The notes: generated by a model from the letters alone, not told the origin. 60,467 nucleotides of DNA from Streptococcus sp. HMSC074B11 (GCF_001808705.1 NZ_KV794250.1:1-60467); one strand, 5' to 3'. Counted from the first letter of the stretch, positions 42,411 to 52,129 are shown. A program made the numbers and translations.

Positions 42411-42773
42411 TTATTTTAAGAAAAGGATACTTAGCAAGGTTAGAATAGCTGGTCCACCTTGCTTTAGAATGATTTTTTTATCTGCTGTTAAAGCCCCATA
42501 AGTCGCTGCTCCTATGACAAATAACACAAAGATTGTTACAATTTCTAAGCTATGTGAGAAATAAATTCCGTAAATAAGAAATACTCCAATCAAGGCATTA
42601 TAAATTCCTTGGTTTTTAAACAGTGAGGTGACAGAGGGTCGAGTCAACTCTTCCTTGTCCATATTAAAGACACGGCTGGTTGCATCTGATTGGGTTGCCA
42701 TACTCTCCAAATAAAAGATATAAAAATGTTCGAGGGCAACAAGGGTTGCCAAAATAGTAGTAATGATTGACAT
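42411..42773 (-). CDS. DUF1304 membrane protein
   Basis: A 120-residue protein with four predicted helices and the conserved ALEHFYIFYLESMATQS and LFKNQGIYNALIGVFLIYG stretches of DUF1304. GGAGAA precedes the ATG. It lies 10 bases downstream of a MarR-family gene and is therefore probably under its control. Function is unknown. Confidence 0.85.
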   Translation of the reverse strand: MSIITTILATLVALEHFYIFYLESMATQSDATSRVFNMDKEELTRPSVTSLFKNQGIYNALIGVFLIYGIYFSHSLEIVTIFVLFVIGAATYGALTADKKIILKQGGPAILTLLSILFLK

Positions 42774-42783
42774 CGTTTTCTCC

Positions 42784-43209
42784 TTAAAATCCTATATTTT
42801 CTAAACCTGACACTAGTTTCGTCAGTAAAGTTGTTAGGTCTTTCTGCTCGGCTGTCGATAAGATGCTCTCCATCTGTTCCTTCACCTTCAGGTGACGTTG
42901 AGGCGGATTAACCAAGAGTTGATTCTTGGCTTCTTGGGTTAATTCAACTAAGACTTCTCGCTGATTGGCCGGATTACGCTTGCGACTGACATAGCCCTCT
43001 GACTCCAGTATCTTAAAATGACGGGTCAGGGCTGCCTGGTCAATCTGCAACTTCTCCTGAACGGCAATCTGGTTGCAGGGTGACTTTTGAAGTAAAAATT
43101 GCAGGATTTGATAGCGGGTCAAACTAATTCCCAACTGTTTCTCAAAAAGTTGTGTGATGGTCTGATCTGTTAAATGGAGCTGGTACAATAAGTCGTTAAT
43201 TTTTTTCAT
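42784..43209 (-). CDS. MarR-family regulator
   Basis: A 141-residue winged-helix protein: TRYQILQFLLQKSPCNQIAVQEKLQIDQAALTRHFKILESEGYVSRKRNPANQREV. One cysteine lies near the first helix of the DNA domain (SPCNQ), which could be a redox switch. GGAGGTAG precedes the ATG. It forms an operon with the DUF1304 gene and has two copies of a palindrome in its promoter. Confidence 0.88.
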   Translation of the reverse strand: MKKINDLLYQLHLTDQTITQLFEKQLGISLTRYQILQFLLQKSPCNQIAVQEKLQIDQAALTRHFKILESEGYVSRKRNPANQREVLVELTQEAKNQLLVNPPQRHLKVKEQMESILSTAEQKDLTTLLTKLVSGLENIGF

Positions 43210-43227
43210 TTCTACCTCCCTGCGTAA

Positions 43228-43258
43228 ACTTGATTTATCAACTATTGACTTATCAAGT
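43228..43258 (-). promoter_or_regulatory. Tandem MarR operator palindromes
   Basis: TTGAT-TT-ATCAA at 43230-43241 and TTGAC-TT-ATCAA at 43245-43256 are 15 bases apart within a larger ACTTGAT/ATCAAGT symmetry. They lie 19 to 49 bases upstream of the MarR start, fitting autorepression. Confidence 0.72.
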
Positions 43259-43367
43259 ATATTGCAGAAAGATTAAAAATGCAATTATTTTGCTTACTCA
43301 CGAAAAATAGCCTCTTGGTTTCAATCGCAAAAGGCTATTATTTCTATATTCTAGATAAAATCCAGCA

Positions 43368-44231
43368 CTAACCTACCAAATCTGCTCGAAGGATTTCTCC
43401 CTCTTTATCAATGACAACTTCGATGGCATGGCCTGCAAAAATTTCTTCACGATCATCATAGTAGAGGGTCAATTCTCCATCTTCGTTGATCGATAGTTCA
43501 CTCAAGGAAAGAGAGTTGGTAAAATACTCTTCTGTTAACTCCACATCATTTTCATCTGAATCTATCCAGTCTTGAGCTGTTTCCCAGAGTTCTTTGACAA
43601 TATAGTCTTTAATCCGAGTATCTTGAACTTGGAAAGTTCCCATAAATTTCTTTAGATCATCAAAAGAACTTGGAGGGAGACTTTCATCTGCACTCGCAGC
43701 AAAGATAGCATGAATCTTACCACCCTCGTAAGTGATAAATCCTTCAAACCAAGAATAGGCTCTGTTTAAGGTGAATTCGCCAATATCGTCTTGAATGATG
43801 ACCGGTTTTTGATAGGTTTCAATCAAGGTCTCTAACCTAGAGTCTGAGGATTGGTCATCTAGGTATTCCAGCAAGTGGTAGCAGTTATTAGCTACTTCTG
43901 ACATATATGGCTCTAGCTCCATGAAGGGGCGTTTTTGGCATTTGATATGATGAATTTTGTAGGGTTCAAAACTAAAGCCCCAATGTTTTTCTTTAAATTC
44001 TTCCGGAGTCAGGAGCCATTCCAAACGTCCTTCAAGTTCAGAGAAGTCCTGAGTTTCAACATTGACACTAGCTTTAAAATGAACGGACGGCATTTTACAA
44101 CCATCTTTTAAAGAAGCAGCCCCATTTACATTTTGGAGGGTAAAAATTAAGAGTTCGACAATTTCTCCGCAAAATTCCTGTTCAAAATCATCTCTTGTTT
44201 TCTCAAATGGAGTTTTTAATCGGTTTGTCAT
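43368..44231 (-). CDS. DUF2262-like protein of unknown function
   Basis: The start MTNRLKTPFEKTRDD was chosen because AAAGGA lies seven bases upstream. The 287-residue acidic soluble protein contains DDIGEFTLNRAYSWFEGFITYEGGKIHA, resembling the DUF2262 pattern, and a C-terminal YYDDREEIFAGHAIEVVIDKEG region. It is monocistronic. No enzymatic motif is recognised. Confidence 0.6.
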   Translation of the reverse strand: MTNRLKTPFEKTRDDFEQEFCGEIVELLIFTLQNVNGAASLKDGCKMPSVHFKASVNVETQDFSELEGRLEWLLTPEEFKEKHWGFSFEPYKIHHIKCQKRPFMELEPYMSEVANNCYHLLEYLDDQSSDSRLETLIETYQKPVIIQDDIGEFTLNRAYSWFEGFITYEGGKIHAIFAASADESLPPSSFDDLKKFMGTFQVQDTRIKDYIVKELWETAQDWIDSDENDVELTEEYFTNSLSLSELSINEDGELTLYYDDREEIFAGHAIEVVIDKEGEILRADLVG

Positions 44232-44341
44232 TCTTTTCATCCTTTCTCTCTATGCTTAAAAGCGTTAGTACGATTTTGTATTCGCTTACATTCTAACATG
44301 TTTTAGTTTTTATTTCACTTATCAATACTATTTTACACAAA

Positions 44342-44373
44342 AAGAAGCTACACTTTTAAATGTATAGCTTCTT
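44342..44373 (-). terminator. Terminator of the LysM gene
   Basis: A stem AAGAAGCTACAC pairing with GTATAGCTTCTT (one mismatch), ahead of the LysM stop region on the minus strand, with T-rich flank. Confidence 0.75.
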
Positions 44374-44380
44374 ATTATTC

Positions 44381-45475
44381 TTAATTCATAGATACGTGAA
44401 CGTGGTCATAGTGGTTTTCTGTGATACTACCACGGTCTGGCATTGGATTCCAAGTGTAAGCCGGTCCATATTTACTTGGGTATGGTGCGTAGAAACGTTG
44501 TTTCCAGATGATGTAGCTAATGCCACGGCTAGCCATATTTTGGATAGCATAATCTGCAATTTGGTCTCCAAGAGCTGAGCTTACTGGGACCATAAAGTCA
44601 ATTGCAAGGCCTTTTCCGTGGTCTCCGCTATCTCCAGGACGGTAGCCGCTAAATGATGTGATACCAAACAAGTTAGCAATTTCTTCTTTAAAGGCAGCCG
44701 TTTGTGGTTGTAGACCTGCATTTTCTGACTTTGAAGCTGCAATACTTGCATAATCAGGTGCTGCTGGTGCTGCATAAGTCGCTGATGAACCTTGGCTTGC
44801 TTCAGCTTGGTAAGTTGATGGTGTTGATTGAGTCTCTGCTACAGTTTCTGTAACAGGAGCTTCTGTTGTAGTGGTTTCTTCCACTACAGGTGTTTCTGCT
44901 ACTGCTTCTTCTGCTGGTGCTGAAACTTCTGCCGTAGTTTCTGTCACTGGTTCTGCTGCTGGTACTGAGGCTTCTGTTGTAGTTTCTGCTACTGCTTCTT
45001 CAGTCACTTGTGGTGCTACTGGCTCAACTTGAACTTCTGTTTCTTCAACTGGTTGAGTTAAATCTTCAACCTGTACAGTTTGGTCATCTACAGTGACTTG
45101 GTTGGTTGTCAAATCTGCTCTTGCAGTTGTGCTTTCACCTGCCTGAACTGTGTCAGGGGTTTGGATTTCAACTTCCGTCACTTCTTCCTCATCATTAACA
45201 GTTGTAGTAAGCACTGTCTCAGGGAAAATCAGATCAATATTGCTGATCTTGTTCAAGTTAGCAAGAACGGTCACATCCACTCCCAAAGCTTCGGCAATGG
45301 TACTTAGAGTATCTCCATACTGAATCGTATAGCTTGTTTTATTCTCATTCTTAGTAACATCGTTTTGAATTTGCTCAACACTGCGCGCTGTCCATACTAG
45401 TTCTTCTGCTTGAGTTGCCAATACAGGGGCAAAGGACAAGGCTACTGTTGATGCTAAAATAATTCTTTTCTTCAT
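44381..45475 (-). CDS. Secreted LysM cell-wall protein
   Basis: A 364-residue protein. It has a signal peptide at about 1-24 and one LysM domain at about 48-92 (YTIQYGDTLSTIAEALGVDVTVLANLNK). A long Thr/Glu/Pro/Ala-rich repetitive linker covers about 100-235 (ETTTEA and APVTET units). A C-terminal domain has FSGYRPGDSGDHGKGLAIDFM and NHYDHVHVSMN, resembling a metallopeptidase-like wall domain. It corresponds to a WalRK-regulon LysM protein of pneumococcus. A WalR-like box lies about 90 bases upstream. Confidence 0.82.
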   Translation of the reverse strand: MKKRIILASTVALSFAPVLATQAEELVWTARSVEQIQNDVTKNENKTSYTIQYGDTLSTIAEALGVDVTVLANLNKISNIDLIFPETVLTTTVNDEEEVTEVEIQTPDTVQAGESTTARADLTTNQVTVDDQTVQVEDLTQPVEETEVQVEPVAPQVTEEAVAETTTEASVPAAEPVTETTAEVSAPAEEAVAETPVVEETTTTEAPVTETVAETQSTPSTYQAEASQGSSATYAAPAAPDYASIAASKSENAGLQPQTAAFKEEIANLFGITSFSGYRPGDSGDHGKGLAIDFMVPVSSALGDQIADYAIQNMASRGISYIIWKQRFYAPYPSKYGPAYTWNPMPDRGSITENHYDHVHVSMN

Positions 45476-45531
45476 ACTATCAAACTCCTTTTCAAATGTA
45501 GTACCTGTCTATCATAACACAAAGAAAATAG

Positions 45532-45552
45532 AAAAAAAGCCCTTTTGGGGCT
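45532..45552 (-). terminator. Terminator of the MATE-HAD operon
   Basis: A stem AGCCC/GGGCT with a five-base loop is followed on the minus strand by seven T. It lies about 100 bases after the HAD gene. Confidence 0.65.
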
Positions 45553-45564
45553 ATTTAACAGAAC

Positions 45565-45581
45565 TGTACATTCGTTGTAAC
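45565..45581 (+). promoter_or_regulatory. WalR-like box upstream of the LysM gene
   Basis: TGTACA-TTCGT-TGTAAC matches the WalR consensus TGTWAH-N5-TGTWAH with one mismatch. It is about 90 bases upstream of a wall gene whose pneumococcal homologue is in the WalRK regulon. Confidence 0.4.
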
Positions 45582-45651
45582 AAATCACATTACTTGAAAT
45601 AGTTTGTTAGTTTCTTGTCATTAGGCTGACACATTCTTCTTGAAGAAAATT

Positions 45652-46266
45652 CTAGAAGGAAAACGAACTAATATCTTCTAAACGCTCTATCTGTTGATTA
45701 CAAGTTGCAGGTGAGGCAAGAAAATTAATACTCTGAATCCCACTATTTTGGGCAAATTCGATATCCAAAGTCCAATCGCCGATATAATAAGTCTGCTGAG
45801 GATTTAATCCATACTTATCTAAAAGATAAATCGCAGCTTCTGGACTAGGCTTCCGAGCAAAGCCACTTTGATTGGTTAAAATTTCTGTGAAATAGTGGGC
45901 CAAACCCAAATTCTCCAAAATTGTAAAAGCATTGTCCCCTTTATGGGTATAAACAAACTGCTCAATCCCTTGCTGGTCTGCCCAAGCTAAGATTTCACGC
46001 GCCCCTGGCATCAGAACCACTTGAGCATTCTTCTCAGCCAAACTCTGAGCACGAACCTGATTGAGCATATCTGCATCCAAGCCTCTTTCTTCTCCCACCT
46101 TTTCCAACAGATCTTGAACGGAAGTTTGTAGAATAAAGGCACGAACCTCAGCCTTATCATAAGGAATGTCAAACTGGGCAAAAGTCTCTTCGATTCCTGC
46201 TAAAATAGCCTCATAAGAATCCAACAAGGTCCCATCTAAATCCCAAATAAATCCAATTTTTTTCAT
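45652..46266 (-). CDS. HAD-superfamily phosphatase
   Basis: A 204-residue protein with motif I WDLDGTLLDS at 9-18, motif II YTHKGD, and motif III/IV YYIGDWTLDIEFA. The alpha-helical cap places it in the phosphoglycolate phosphatase-like subclass. The substrate is unknown. It starts three bases after the MATE stop, so the two are co-translated. Confidence 0.85.
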   Translation of the reverse strand: MKKIGFIWDLDGTLLDSYEAILAGIEETFAQFDIPYDKAEVRAFILQTSVQDLLEKVGEERGLDADMLNQVRAQSLAEKNAQVVLMPGAREILAWADQQGIEQFVYTHKGDNAFTILENLGLAHYFTEILTNQSGFARKPSPEAAIYLLDKYGLNPQQTYYIGDWTLDIEFAQNSGIQSINFLASPATCNQQIERLEDISSFSF

Positions 46267-46269
46267 ATG

Positions 46270-47550
46270 TCATCCTTTCAAAGAGATATATTGCTTATAA
46301 CGATAGCGTAGGAAAATCCAGCGAAAACCATTATCCAAAAGCATTCCTGCCCAAATACCAGGCAAGCCCCAACCAAGAACAATTCCCATCAGATACCCTG
46401 TTCCGATACGGATACACCACATTCCGATACTTGTCGCATAAAAGGGGAGGCGTGCATTTCCCAAACCCTGCCAGACAGCTGTATAAATGACTGTTCCCGT
46501 CGTCATAGGAGTCCCTAGTAGAGAGAACAGCGTCACCATAACACTAGCTTCAATAGCCACAGGATCACTAGTATAGAGGTGACTTAGGGGCGTTCCGAGA
46601 GCATAGATACTAAGTGTTAAGGGCAACATAAGAAAGAGGGAAAGCCAAAAAGTTTGCTTACTTAAGTTGTCTACCCTTGCCCAATCATCTTCTCCAACTG
46701 CTCGAGCCACCTGCACGACTGTTGCTGTCGCGACACCAAAGGCTGGCATATAGTTAAACTGAGTCAAGACTTCACCGATTGCATTTCCTGCAACTGCCTC
46801 AGTTCCGAAAGAAACAACCAAGGCAATAATGACCACATCACCAGCCCTCATCATGAGACGTTCTCCCGCTGCAGGTAAAGCCAAAGTCAGCAAGTCTTTG
46901 TCCAGTCCAAAATTTGGTCTCATATATGGAAGTTTTAATTGCGACCACAAAATCACAACCCCAACCAAACGAGATAGAATGGTCCCCCAAGCTACACCAG
47001 CTATCCCCATATCAAGGATAAAAATGGCGACACTTGAAAAAAGGATGTTTAAAGCATTGGATAAAAAACTAACATAAAGCGGCAGTCGAGGATTGTGGGT
47101 AGCGCGAATCAAGGCTCCTAGACTAGTCATCAAGCCCAAGAGGACGATTGTCCCACCGACCAAAGCTAGGTATAGTCCACCACTCTCAGCTACAGACGCT
47201 TCTGTTCCTAAAAGTGCAATCATCTCTCGTCCTGCAAAGATGGATAAGGCCCCTAAAACTAAACTCAGTAGCAGAGTAATTTTAAGTGCTTCTGTCACAT
47301 GATAGGCTAGTCTAGATTGATCTTTCTGTCCCAAACTTTTTGATATCACACTAGAAATTGCTGCTCCCAAGGCAATAAAAATGGCCTGATAAATGGTGAT
47401 AATGTTACCAGCTACAGACACACCCGAAATGGCGATTAAGCCCAGATGGGCCACCAGATAGCTATCCACCATTCCCATGAGCATCTGCAAGAAATTTTCA
47501 CCCATGGCTGGCAGAGCTATGTTGAGAATGTCTTTATATTTCTTAAACAA
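46270..47550 (-). CDS. MATE-family efflux transporter
   Basis: A 426-residue protein with 12 predicted helices and MATE signatures in the first half (NIALPAMGENFLQMLMGMVDSYLVAHLG) and the repeat in the second half (LALPAAGERLMMRAGDVVIIALV). These cation-coupled pumps export drugs or metabolites. AGGAAGG precedes the ATG. It heads a two-gene operon with the HAD phosphatase gene. Confidence 0.88.
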   Translation of the reverse strand: MFKKYKDILNIALPAMGENFLQMLMGMVDSYLVAHLGLIAISGVSVAGNIITIYQAIFIALGAAISSVISKSLGQKDQSRLAYHVTEALKITLLLSLVLGALSIFAGREMIALLGTEASVAESGGLYLALVGGTIVLLGLMTSLGALIRATHNPRLPLYVSFLSNALNILFSSVAIFILDMGIAGVAWGTILSRLVGVVILWSQLKLPYMRPNFGLDKDLLTLALPAAGERLMMRAGDVVIIALVVSFGTEAVAGNAIGEVLTQFNYMPAFGVATATVVQVARAVGEDDWARVDNLSKQTFWLSLFLMLPLTLSIYALGTPLSHLYTSDPVAIEASVMVTLFSLLGTPMTTGTVIYTAVWQGLGNARLPFYATSIGMWCIRIGTGYLMGIVLGWGLPGIWAGMLLDNGFRWIFLRYRYKQYISLKG

Positions 47551-47570
47551 TCCTTCCTCCTGATGAAAAG

Positions 47571-47598
47571 AAACTCAGTTAGTTTCCCAACCGAGTTT
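47571..47598 (-). terminator. thrC terminator
   Basis: A stem AAACTC-GTT pairing with AAC-GAGTTT (one bulge each side) and a T-rich stretch after it on the minus strand. It separates thrC from the MATE gene. Confidence 0.6.
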
Positions 47599-47610
47599 GC
47601 TTCCTCTGTT

Positions 47611-49095
47611 TTAAAGTCCTAGATAAGATTCTACTGCCGCCTGCATCTCTGCTGCTGCAACAGTTGTCTTGTGACGAACTGGAGCTGTTTCGAGGCCATC
47701 AACTGCTGGTGGCACTGCTACTCCTGAAATTTCGTGTAATTGAGCCAAGGCTTCAAAGTCGCCCAAACCTGATTGCCCAGTTACAGCTTCTACTGCAACC
47801 ACTGGGAACTTGTATGGACTAGCTGTTGAAGCAATCACCGTCTTAGTCACATCGCCTGTTGCTGCTTGGTATTTTTTATAAACTGCTGAAGCAACTGCTG
47901 TATGAGGGTCCTCGATATAAGCATCTGCCTCATAAACACGCTTGATTTCTACGGCTGTTTCCGCTTCAGTAGCATACTCTGCTGCAAAAAAGTCAAGAAT
48001 CGCTGTATCAAAATCAGTCAATTCATACTGACCTTGGTTATTCAAAGCATTCATGAGTTCAGCTGTTTTAACCGCATCATTACCCAAAAGATGGAAAATG
48101 AGACGCTCCAAGTTTGAAGAGACCAAGATATCCATAGATGGGCTAGTAGTTACCTTAAACTCACGCTTCTTGTCATAAACACGAGTTTTGAAGAAGTCTG
48201 TCAAAACATTGTTGTCATTTGAAGCACAGATTAGCTTACCGACTGGTAGGCCGATTTGTTTGGCGTAAAAGGCAGCCAAGATATTTCCAAAGTTTCCTGT
48301 CGGTACGGTGAAGTTAACCTTGTCACCAGCCTTAATCTCGCCAGTTTTAACAAGCTGAGCGTAGGCATAAACATAGTAGACAATCTGTGGGACCAAACGA
48401 CCAATATTCATAGAGTTAGCTGATGAAAACTGGAGCTTGTTGGCTGCCAATTTCTCACGAAGAGCCACATCATTGAACATATGTTTCACGTTTGTCTGAG
48501 CATCGTCAAAGTTTCCATCAATAGCGATAACATGGGTGTTTTCGCCCGTTTGAGTGGTCATTTGTAACTCTTGCACCTTGCTGACACCGTCTTTTGGATA
48601 AAAGACGATGATTTCCGTACCTGGGACATCCGCAAATCCTGCCATGGCAGCTTTACCAGTATCTCCAGACGTCGCTGTCAAGATGACAATCTTGTTTTCC
48701 AGGCCATGTTTCTTGGCAGCTGTTGTCATAAAGTATGGCAAGATAGACAAGGCCATATCCTTAAAGGCGATGGTTGAACCGTGGAAAAGTTCCAAGTTGT
48801 ATTGACCATCTAGTTTCACAAGAGGAGCAATGGCTGGCGTATCAAACTTGCTGTCATAGGCGCTGGTGATACAGTAGTCCAACTCTTCAGTTGTAAAGTC
48901 ATCCAAGAAAGCTGACAAGACAAGCTTAGCTACTTCTTGGTAAGAAGCGTCCTTTAATGTTTCAAAATCCAAATCAACCTTTGGATAGCTAACTGGAGTA
49001 AACAAGCCTCCATCTGTTGCCAAACCTTGCAAAATCGCTTGGCTGGCTGTTACTGTATTTTTCGCATCACGCGTTGATTGATAAACTAATGTCAT
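47611..49095 (-). CDS. thrC: Threonine synthase
   Basis: A 494-residue PLP enzyme of the longer threonine-synthase type. The PLP lysine lies in FHGSTIAFKDMALSIL near residue 112, and a phosphate loop lies in TATSGDTGKAAMAGF. It makes threonine from O-phosphohomoserine. No leader attenuator or T-box is visible in the short upstream gap. The gene is monocistronic and ends at its own terminator. Confidence 0.95.
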   Translation of the reverse strand: MTLVYQSTRDAKNTVTASQAILQGLATDGGLFTPVSYPKVDLDFETLKDASYQEVAKLVLSAFLDDFTTEELDYCITSAYDSKFDTPAIAPLVKLDGQYNLELFHGSTIAFKDMALSILPYFMTTAAKKHGLENKIVILTATSGDTGKAAMAGFADVPGTEIIVFYPKDGVSKVQELQMTTQTGENTHVIAIDGNFDDAQTNVKHMFNDVALREKLAANKLQFSSANSMNIGRLVPQIVYYVYAYAQLVKTGEIKAGDKVNFTVPTGNFGNILAAFYAKQIGLPVGKLICASNDNNVLTDFFKTRVYDKKREFKVTTSPSMDILVSSNLERLIFHLLGNDAVKTAELMNALNNQGQYELTDFDTAILDFFAAEYATEAETAVEIKRVYEADAYIEDPHTAVASAVYKKYQAATGDVTKTVIASTASPYKFPVVAVEAVTGQSGLGDFEALAQLHEISGVAVPPAVDGLETAPVRHKTTVAAAEMQAAVESYLGL

Positions 49096-49158
49096 AAATC
49101 TCTATCCTTTATCTATAGTCTCATCCATTATAACATGATTTTTCAGAAAATTCTCCCT

Positions 49159-50448
49159 TTATAAGAAAATTATAGAGTCAATTTTTTCTTTCAAAGGCTC
49201 TAAATAGGTCATTTCTTGCTGACCTCTTATCTTAAGACCTTGCTCTGCTATCTCTAGCAAGTCTTTTGAGAATTGAACAATTCCAGCTGTCTCCTCATCT
49301 GAAAGCTGTTTCTTAGAAAACTGGCGTCTCAAAGATTTGTAGTCACGACCAAATCTCTCAAAGAAAGGTGCTGTTTCTAGGTAAATTTCAAGCTTGTCTA
49401 GATTCACCAACAAGCCTAAATGAAAGGCTGCTGAAGAAAAGGTTCGGTCTAGGGGTTGCGTACAAACACTACGAAATTCGACCGTTCCTCGAGTTGTTAA
49501 GTCTTGGAATTGGTAACTACGGTGCGTTTGGAAATCCTTCTCTTGAGGAACAAGCAGAGTTTCTTTTCCATTTAGAGTATAGGCAGTAATCTCATCAGTA
49601 TCTAAGTAATCTCTAGCCCGAATTGGAGAAAAATAGTAGGTTTCCCCATCACGTTCTGCTGTAAAAATCGCAGATCGGTCTAGATAATCAAAGAAATCAT
49701 CCTCATCTTTGAAGAGTCTGGCATTGACACCGACATTCTCTGGATAAATCCCATGCATGGAGTCTTCCCAAAAGATATCTCGCGAAATCTGAGTATCCCA
49801 TTCTGCTCCCGAAAACTCAGAATTGGCAAATAAGAAAGCTTTGGCTGCCTCAATCTGAGTGAAAGCATTAATGACACGTAAGTAGTTAGCAGTCGATACA
49901 TCCAACTGAACTTGACTCCCACAGATAAAGGCTCCATATTGTGGGAAGTCATGCAAATTAACTCTCTCTTGGCGACTTCCCATATGTAGGTAAGCCATCA
50001 GCATCTGGTAGCGTGGATAAGCCACAGGTCGATTGTCATTCTGATCCCAGTTTGGGTGAATCCCCCAGCCCTGGATAGCATGATCCTTTTCGCCTAATTT
50101 TTCCTGAATGACCTTCATATAAGCTTGAAATCGTCCTTGGACCTCTTGGATTTTCTGGGCTCTACCAAAGGCAAACTCCAAGGTAGTGTAGGAAACCTCA
50201 AACAGAATCCGATCCTGACTCTTTGGTTCTACAAGTTGAATTGGATTGCCATCCTGGTCCTCTTTTTCAACTTCCAGATGGAGAGCATCCACCAAAAAGC
50301 GCATCAAGTCCTTACTGACTTCAATATCTGTCGCTTGCCCATTTACATGAACGATAGGAAACTCCAACTCAATCCCAATATAGAGATCTGGATCTTCTTT
50401 TATATTTTTTAAATAACGGTTTTTCAATAACTGAACAGAAGGGGACAT
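49159..50448 (-). CDS. Glutamate-cysteine ligase-like (GCS2) protein
   Basis: A 429-residue protein with the N-terminal DLYIGIELEFPIVH acidic motif expected of the glutamine-synthetase-like fold of GCS2 ligases, and FAFGRAQKIQEVQGRFQAYM. It probably forms a gamma-glutamyl bond, but substrate cysteine is not established; a partner GshB domain is absent. It is monocistronic. Confidence 0.68.
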   Translation of the reverse strand: MSPSVQLLKNRYLKNIKEDPDLYIGIELEFPIVHVNGQATDIEVSKDLMRFLVDALHLEVEKEDQDGNPIQLVEPKSQDRILFEVSYTTLEFAFGRAQKIQEVQGRFQAYMKVIQEKLGEKDHAIQGWGIHPNWDQNDNRPVAYPRYQMLMAYLHMGSRQERVNLHDFPQYGAFICGSQVQLDVSTANYLRVINAFTQIEAAKAFLFANSEFSGAEWDTQISRDIFWEDSMHGIYPENVGVNARLFKDEDDFFDYLDRSAIFTAERDGETYYFSPIRARDYLDTDEITAYTLNGKETLLVPQEKDFQTHRSYQFQDLTTRGTVEFRSVCTQPLDRTFSSAAFHLGLLVNLDKLEIYLETAPFFERFGRDYKSLRRQFSKKQLSDEETAGIVQFSKDLLEIAEQGLKIRGQQEMTYLEPLKEKIDSIIFL

Positions 50449-50683
50449 AGATACCTCTCACTCTAAATTCTCTTACTAGAAAGAACAATTGCTTTCTATA
50501 TTATACCAAAATCCCCTCGGGAAGGAACTCAGAAAATTTGCTGAAAACCTTAAAGAGGCGATCTAAAGTCAACTTTTCTAGCATTTATAGGTATTTACTC
50601 TCCAATGCATCAATCTTACTTGTTCAATTTTCACAGTCTTATCAACCGGTTAAGCGATTACATGTTTTTTTACCTCAAAACCA

Positions 50684-50712
50684 TTGTACTATAGTAAATA
50701 TAGTGATATACT
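50684..50712 (+). promoter_or_regulatory. adhP promoter with internal palindrome
   Basis: TTGTAC and TATACT are 17 bases apart. The spacer region carries ACTATA-GTAAA-TATAGT at 50688-50704, a plausible repressor site. The leader to adhP is about 105 bases. The rest of 50449-50683 has no recognisable feature. Confidence 0.65.
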
Positions 50713-50820
50713 TCACATATAAGTAAATAAGAGGGCAGTTCAAATTCGACTTCACTTGAAAACCTCTCAAGCCAAGCCCCTTTTCCACTGCACCTCAACG
50801 AATCATCAAGGAGGATAGCT

Positions 50821-51840
50821 ATGAAAGCTGTTGTTGTAAATCCAGAAGGCACTGGTGTTGCTATTGAAGAAAAAGTTCTCCGTCCACTCGAAACTGGGGA
50901 AGCTCTTGTAGAAGTTGAGTACTGTGGTGTCTGCCACACTGACCTCCACGTTGCACATGGTGACTTTGGTAAAGTTCCAGGACGCGTTCTCGGTCACGAA
51001 GGTATCGGTATCGTCAAAGAAGTTGCTCCTGATGTAAAAAGCCTCAAAGTTGGCGACCGTGTCAGCGTAGCTTGGTTCTTTGAAGGCTGTGGTATGTGTG
51101 AATACTGTACAACCGGACGAGAAACTCTTTGCCGTTCCGTAAAAAATGCAGGCTACTCAGTTGACGGCGGTATGGCTGAACAATGTATCGTAACTGCAGA
51201 TTATGCTGTTAAGGTTCCAGATGGTCTCGATCCAGCCCAAGCTTCTTCTATCACTTGTGCCGGTGTTACTACATACAAGGCTATCAAAGAAGCAAAAGTT
51301 GAACCAGGCCAATGGGTTGTCCTCTATGGTGCTGGAGGCCTTGGTAACTTGGCTGTCCAATACGCTAAAAAAGTATTCAACGCTCACGTTATCGCAGTTG
51401 ATATTAACAATGATAAACTTGCCCTAGCTAAAGAAGTTGGTGCAGATATCGTGATTAACGGTCTTGAAGTCGAAGACGTTCCAGGTCTTATCAAAGAAAA
51501 AACAAACGGTGGTGCTCACTCAGCTGTCGTAACAGCTGTATCAAAAGTTGCCTTCAACCAAGCAGTTGACTCTGTTCGTGCAGGTGGTCGTGTAGTAGCT
51601 GTTGGACTCCCTTCAGAAATGATGGATCTAAGCATCGTCAAAACAGTTCTTGACGGTATTCAAGTCATCGGATCCCTTGTTGGAACACGTAAAGACTTGG
51701 AAGAAGCCTTCCAATTTGGTGCTGAAGGTCTTGTTGTTCCAGTCGTTCAAAAACGCCCTGTGGAAGATGCCATTGCTGTCTTTGATGAAATGGCTGCTGG
51801 AACCATCCAAGGTCGTATGGTTCTAGACTTTACTCACTAA
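50821..51840 (+). CDS. adhP: Zinc-dependent alcohol dehydrogenase
   Basis: A 339-residue enzyme. The catalytic zinc ligands lie in CGVCHTDLH and GHEG, the structural zinc cysteines in [15 protein letters not shown], and the NAD-binding loop in [11 protein letters not shown]. It reduces acetaldehyde to ethanol in mixed-acid fermentation. AAGGAGG is seven to eight bases before ATG. It lies next to manLMN, the arrangement seen in pneumococcus. Confidence 0.95.
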   Translation: MKAVVVNPEGTGVAIEEKVLRPLETGEALVEVEYCGVCHTDLHVAHGDFGKVPGRVLGHEGIGIVKEVAPDVKSLKVGDRVSVAWFFEGCGMCEYCTTGRETLCRSVKNAGYSVDGGMAEQCIVTADYAVKVPDGLDPAQASSITCAGVTTYKAIKEAKVEPGQWVVLYGAGGLGNLAVQYAKKVFNAHVIAVDINNDKLALAKEVGADIVINGLEVEDVPGLIKEKTNGGAHSAVVTAVSKVAFNQAVDSVRAGGRVVAVGLPSEMMDLSIVKTVLDGIQVIGSLVGTRKDLEEAFQFGAEGLVVPVVQKRPVEDAIAVFDEMAAGTIQGRMVLDFTH

Positions 51841-51861
51841 GATAGAAATTAAGCAAAGAAT

Positions 51862-51897
51862 CGAGGTCGGGACAGAAAATCCCACCTCGTTTTTTTG
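51862..51897 (+). terminator. adhP terminator
   Basis: A stem CGAGGT.GGGA pairing with TCCC.ACCTCG (one mismatch) is followed by TTTTTTT. Confidence 0.9.
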
Positions 51898-52100
51898 TAA
51901 TAAAATTTTGACACGACAACTAATTGGACTTGGGGCATTTTTTAGACGCCCAAGAGCACTACTGACGTAAACTTCCTAGTCCCTCTGCTTTTTTATATTA
52001 AATTTTTTTACCATTTTATAGATGATTTTATAAAAAATTGATATATCAATATTTGTAAAAATGAAAATTTGAGATTTTTTTCACTCTTTATTATAATTAG

Positions 52101-52129
52101 TTGCTTTTTTTCTGAAATCGATTTATACT
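52101..52129 (+). promoter_or_regulatory. manLMN promoter with a possible cre site
   Basis: TTGCTT and TATACT are separated by 17 bases. TGAAATCGATTTAT at 52112-52125 lies in the spacer and partly matches the CcpA cre consensus (TGNAANCGNNNNCA), differing at the last two bases. Catabolite control is plausible. Between adhP and this promoter no gene is seen. Confidence 0.55.
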
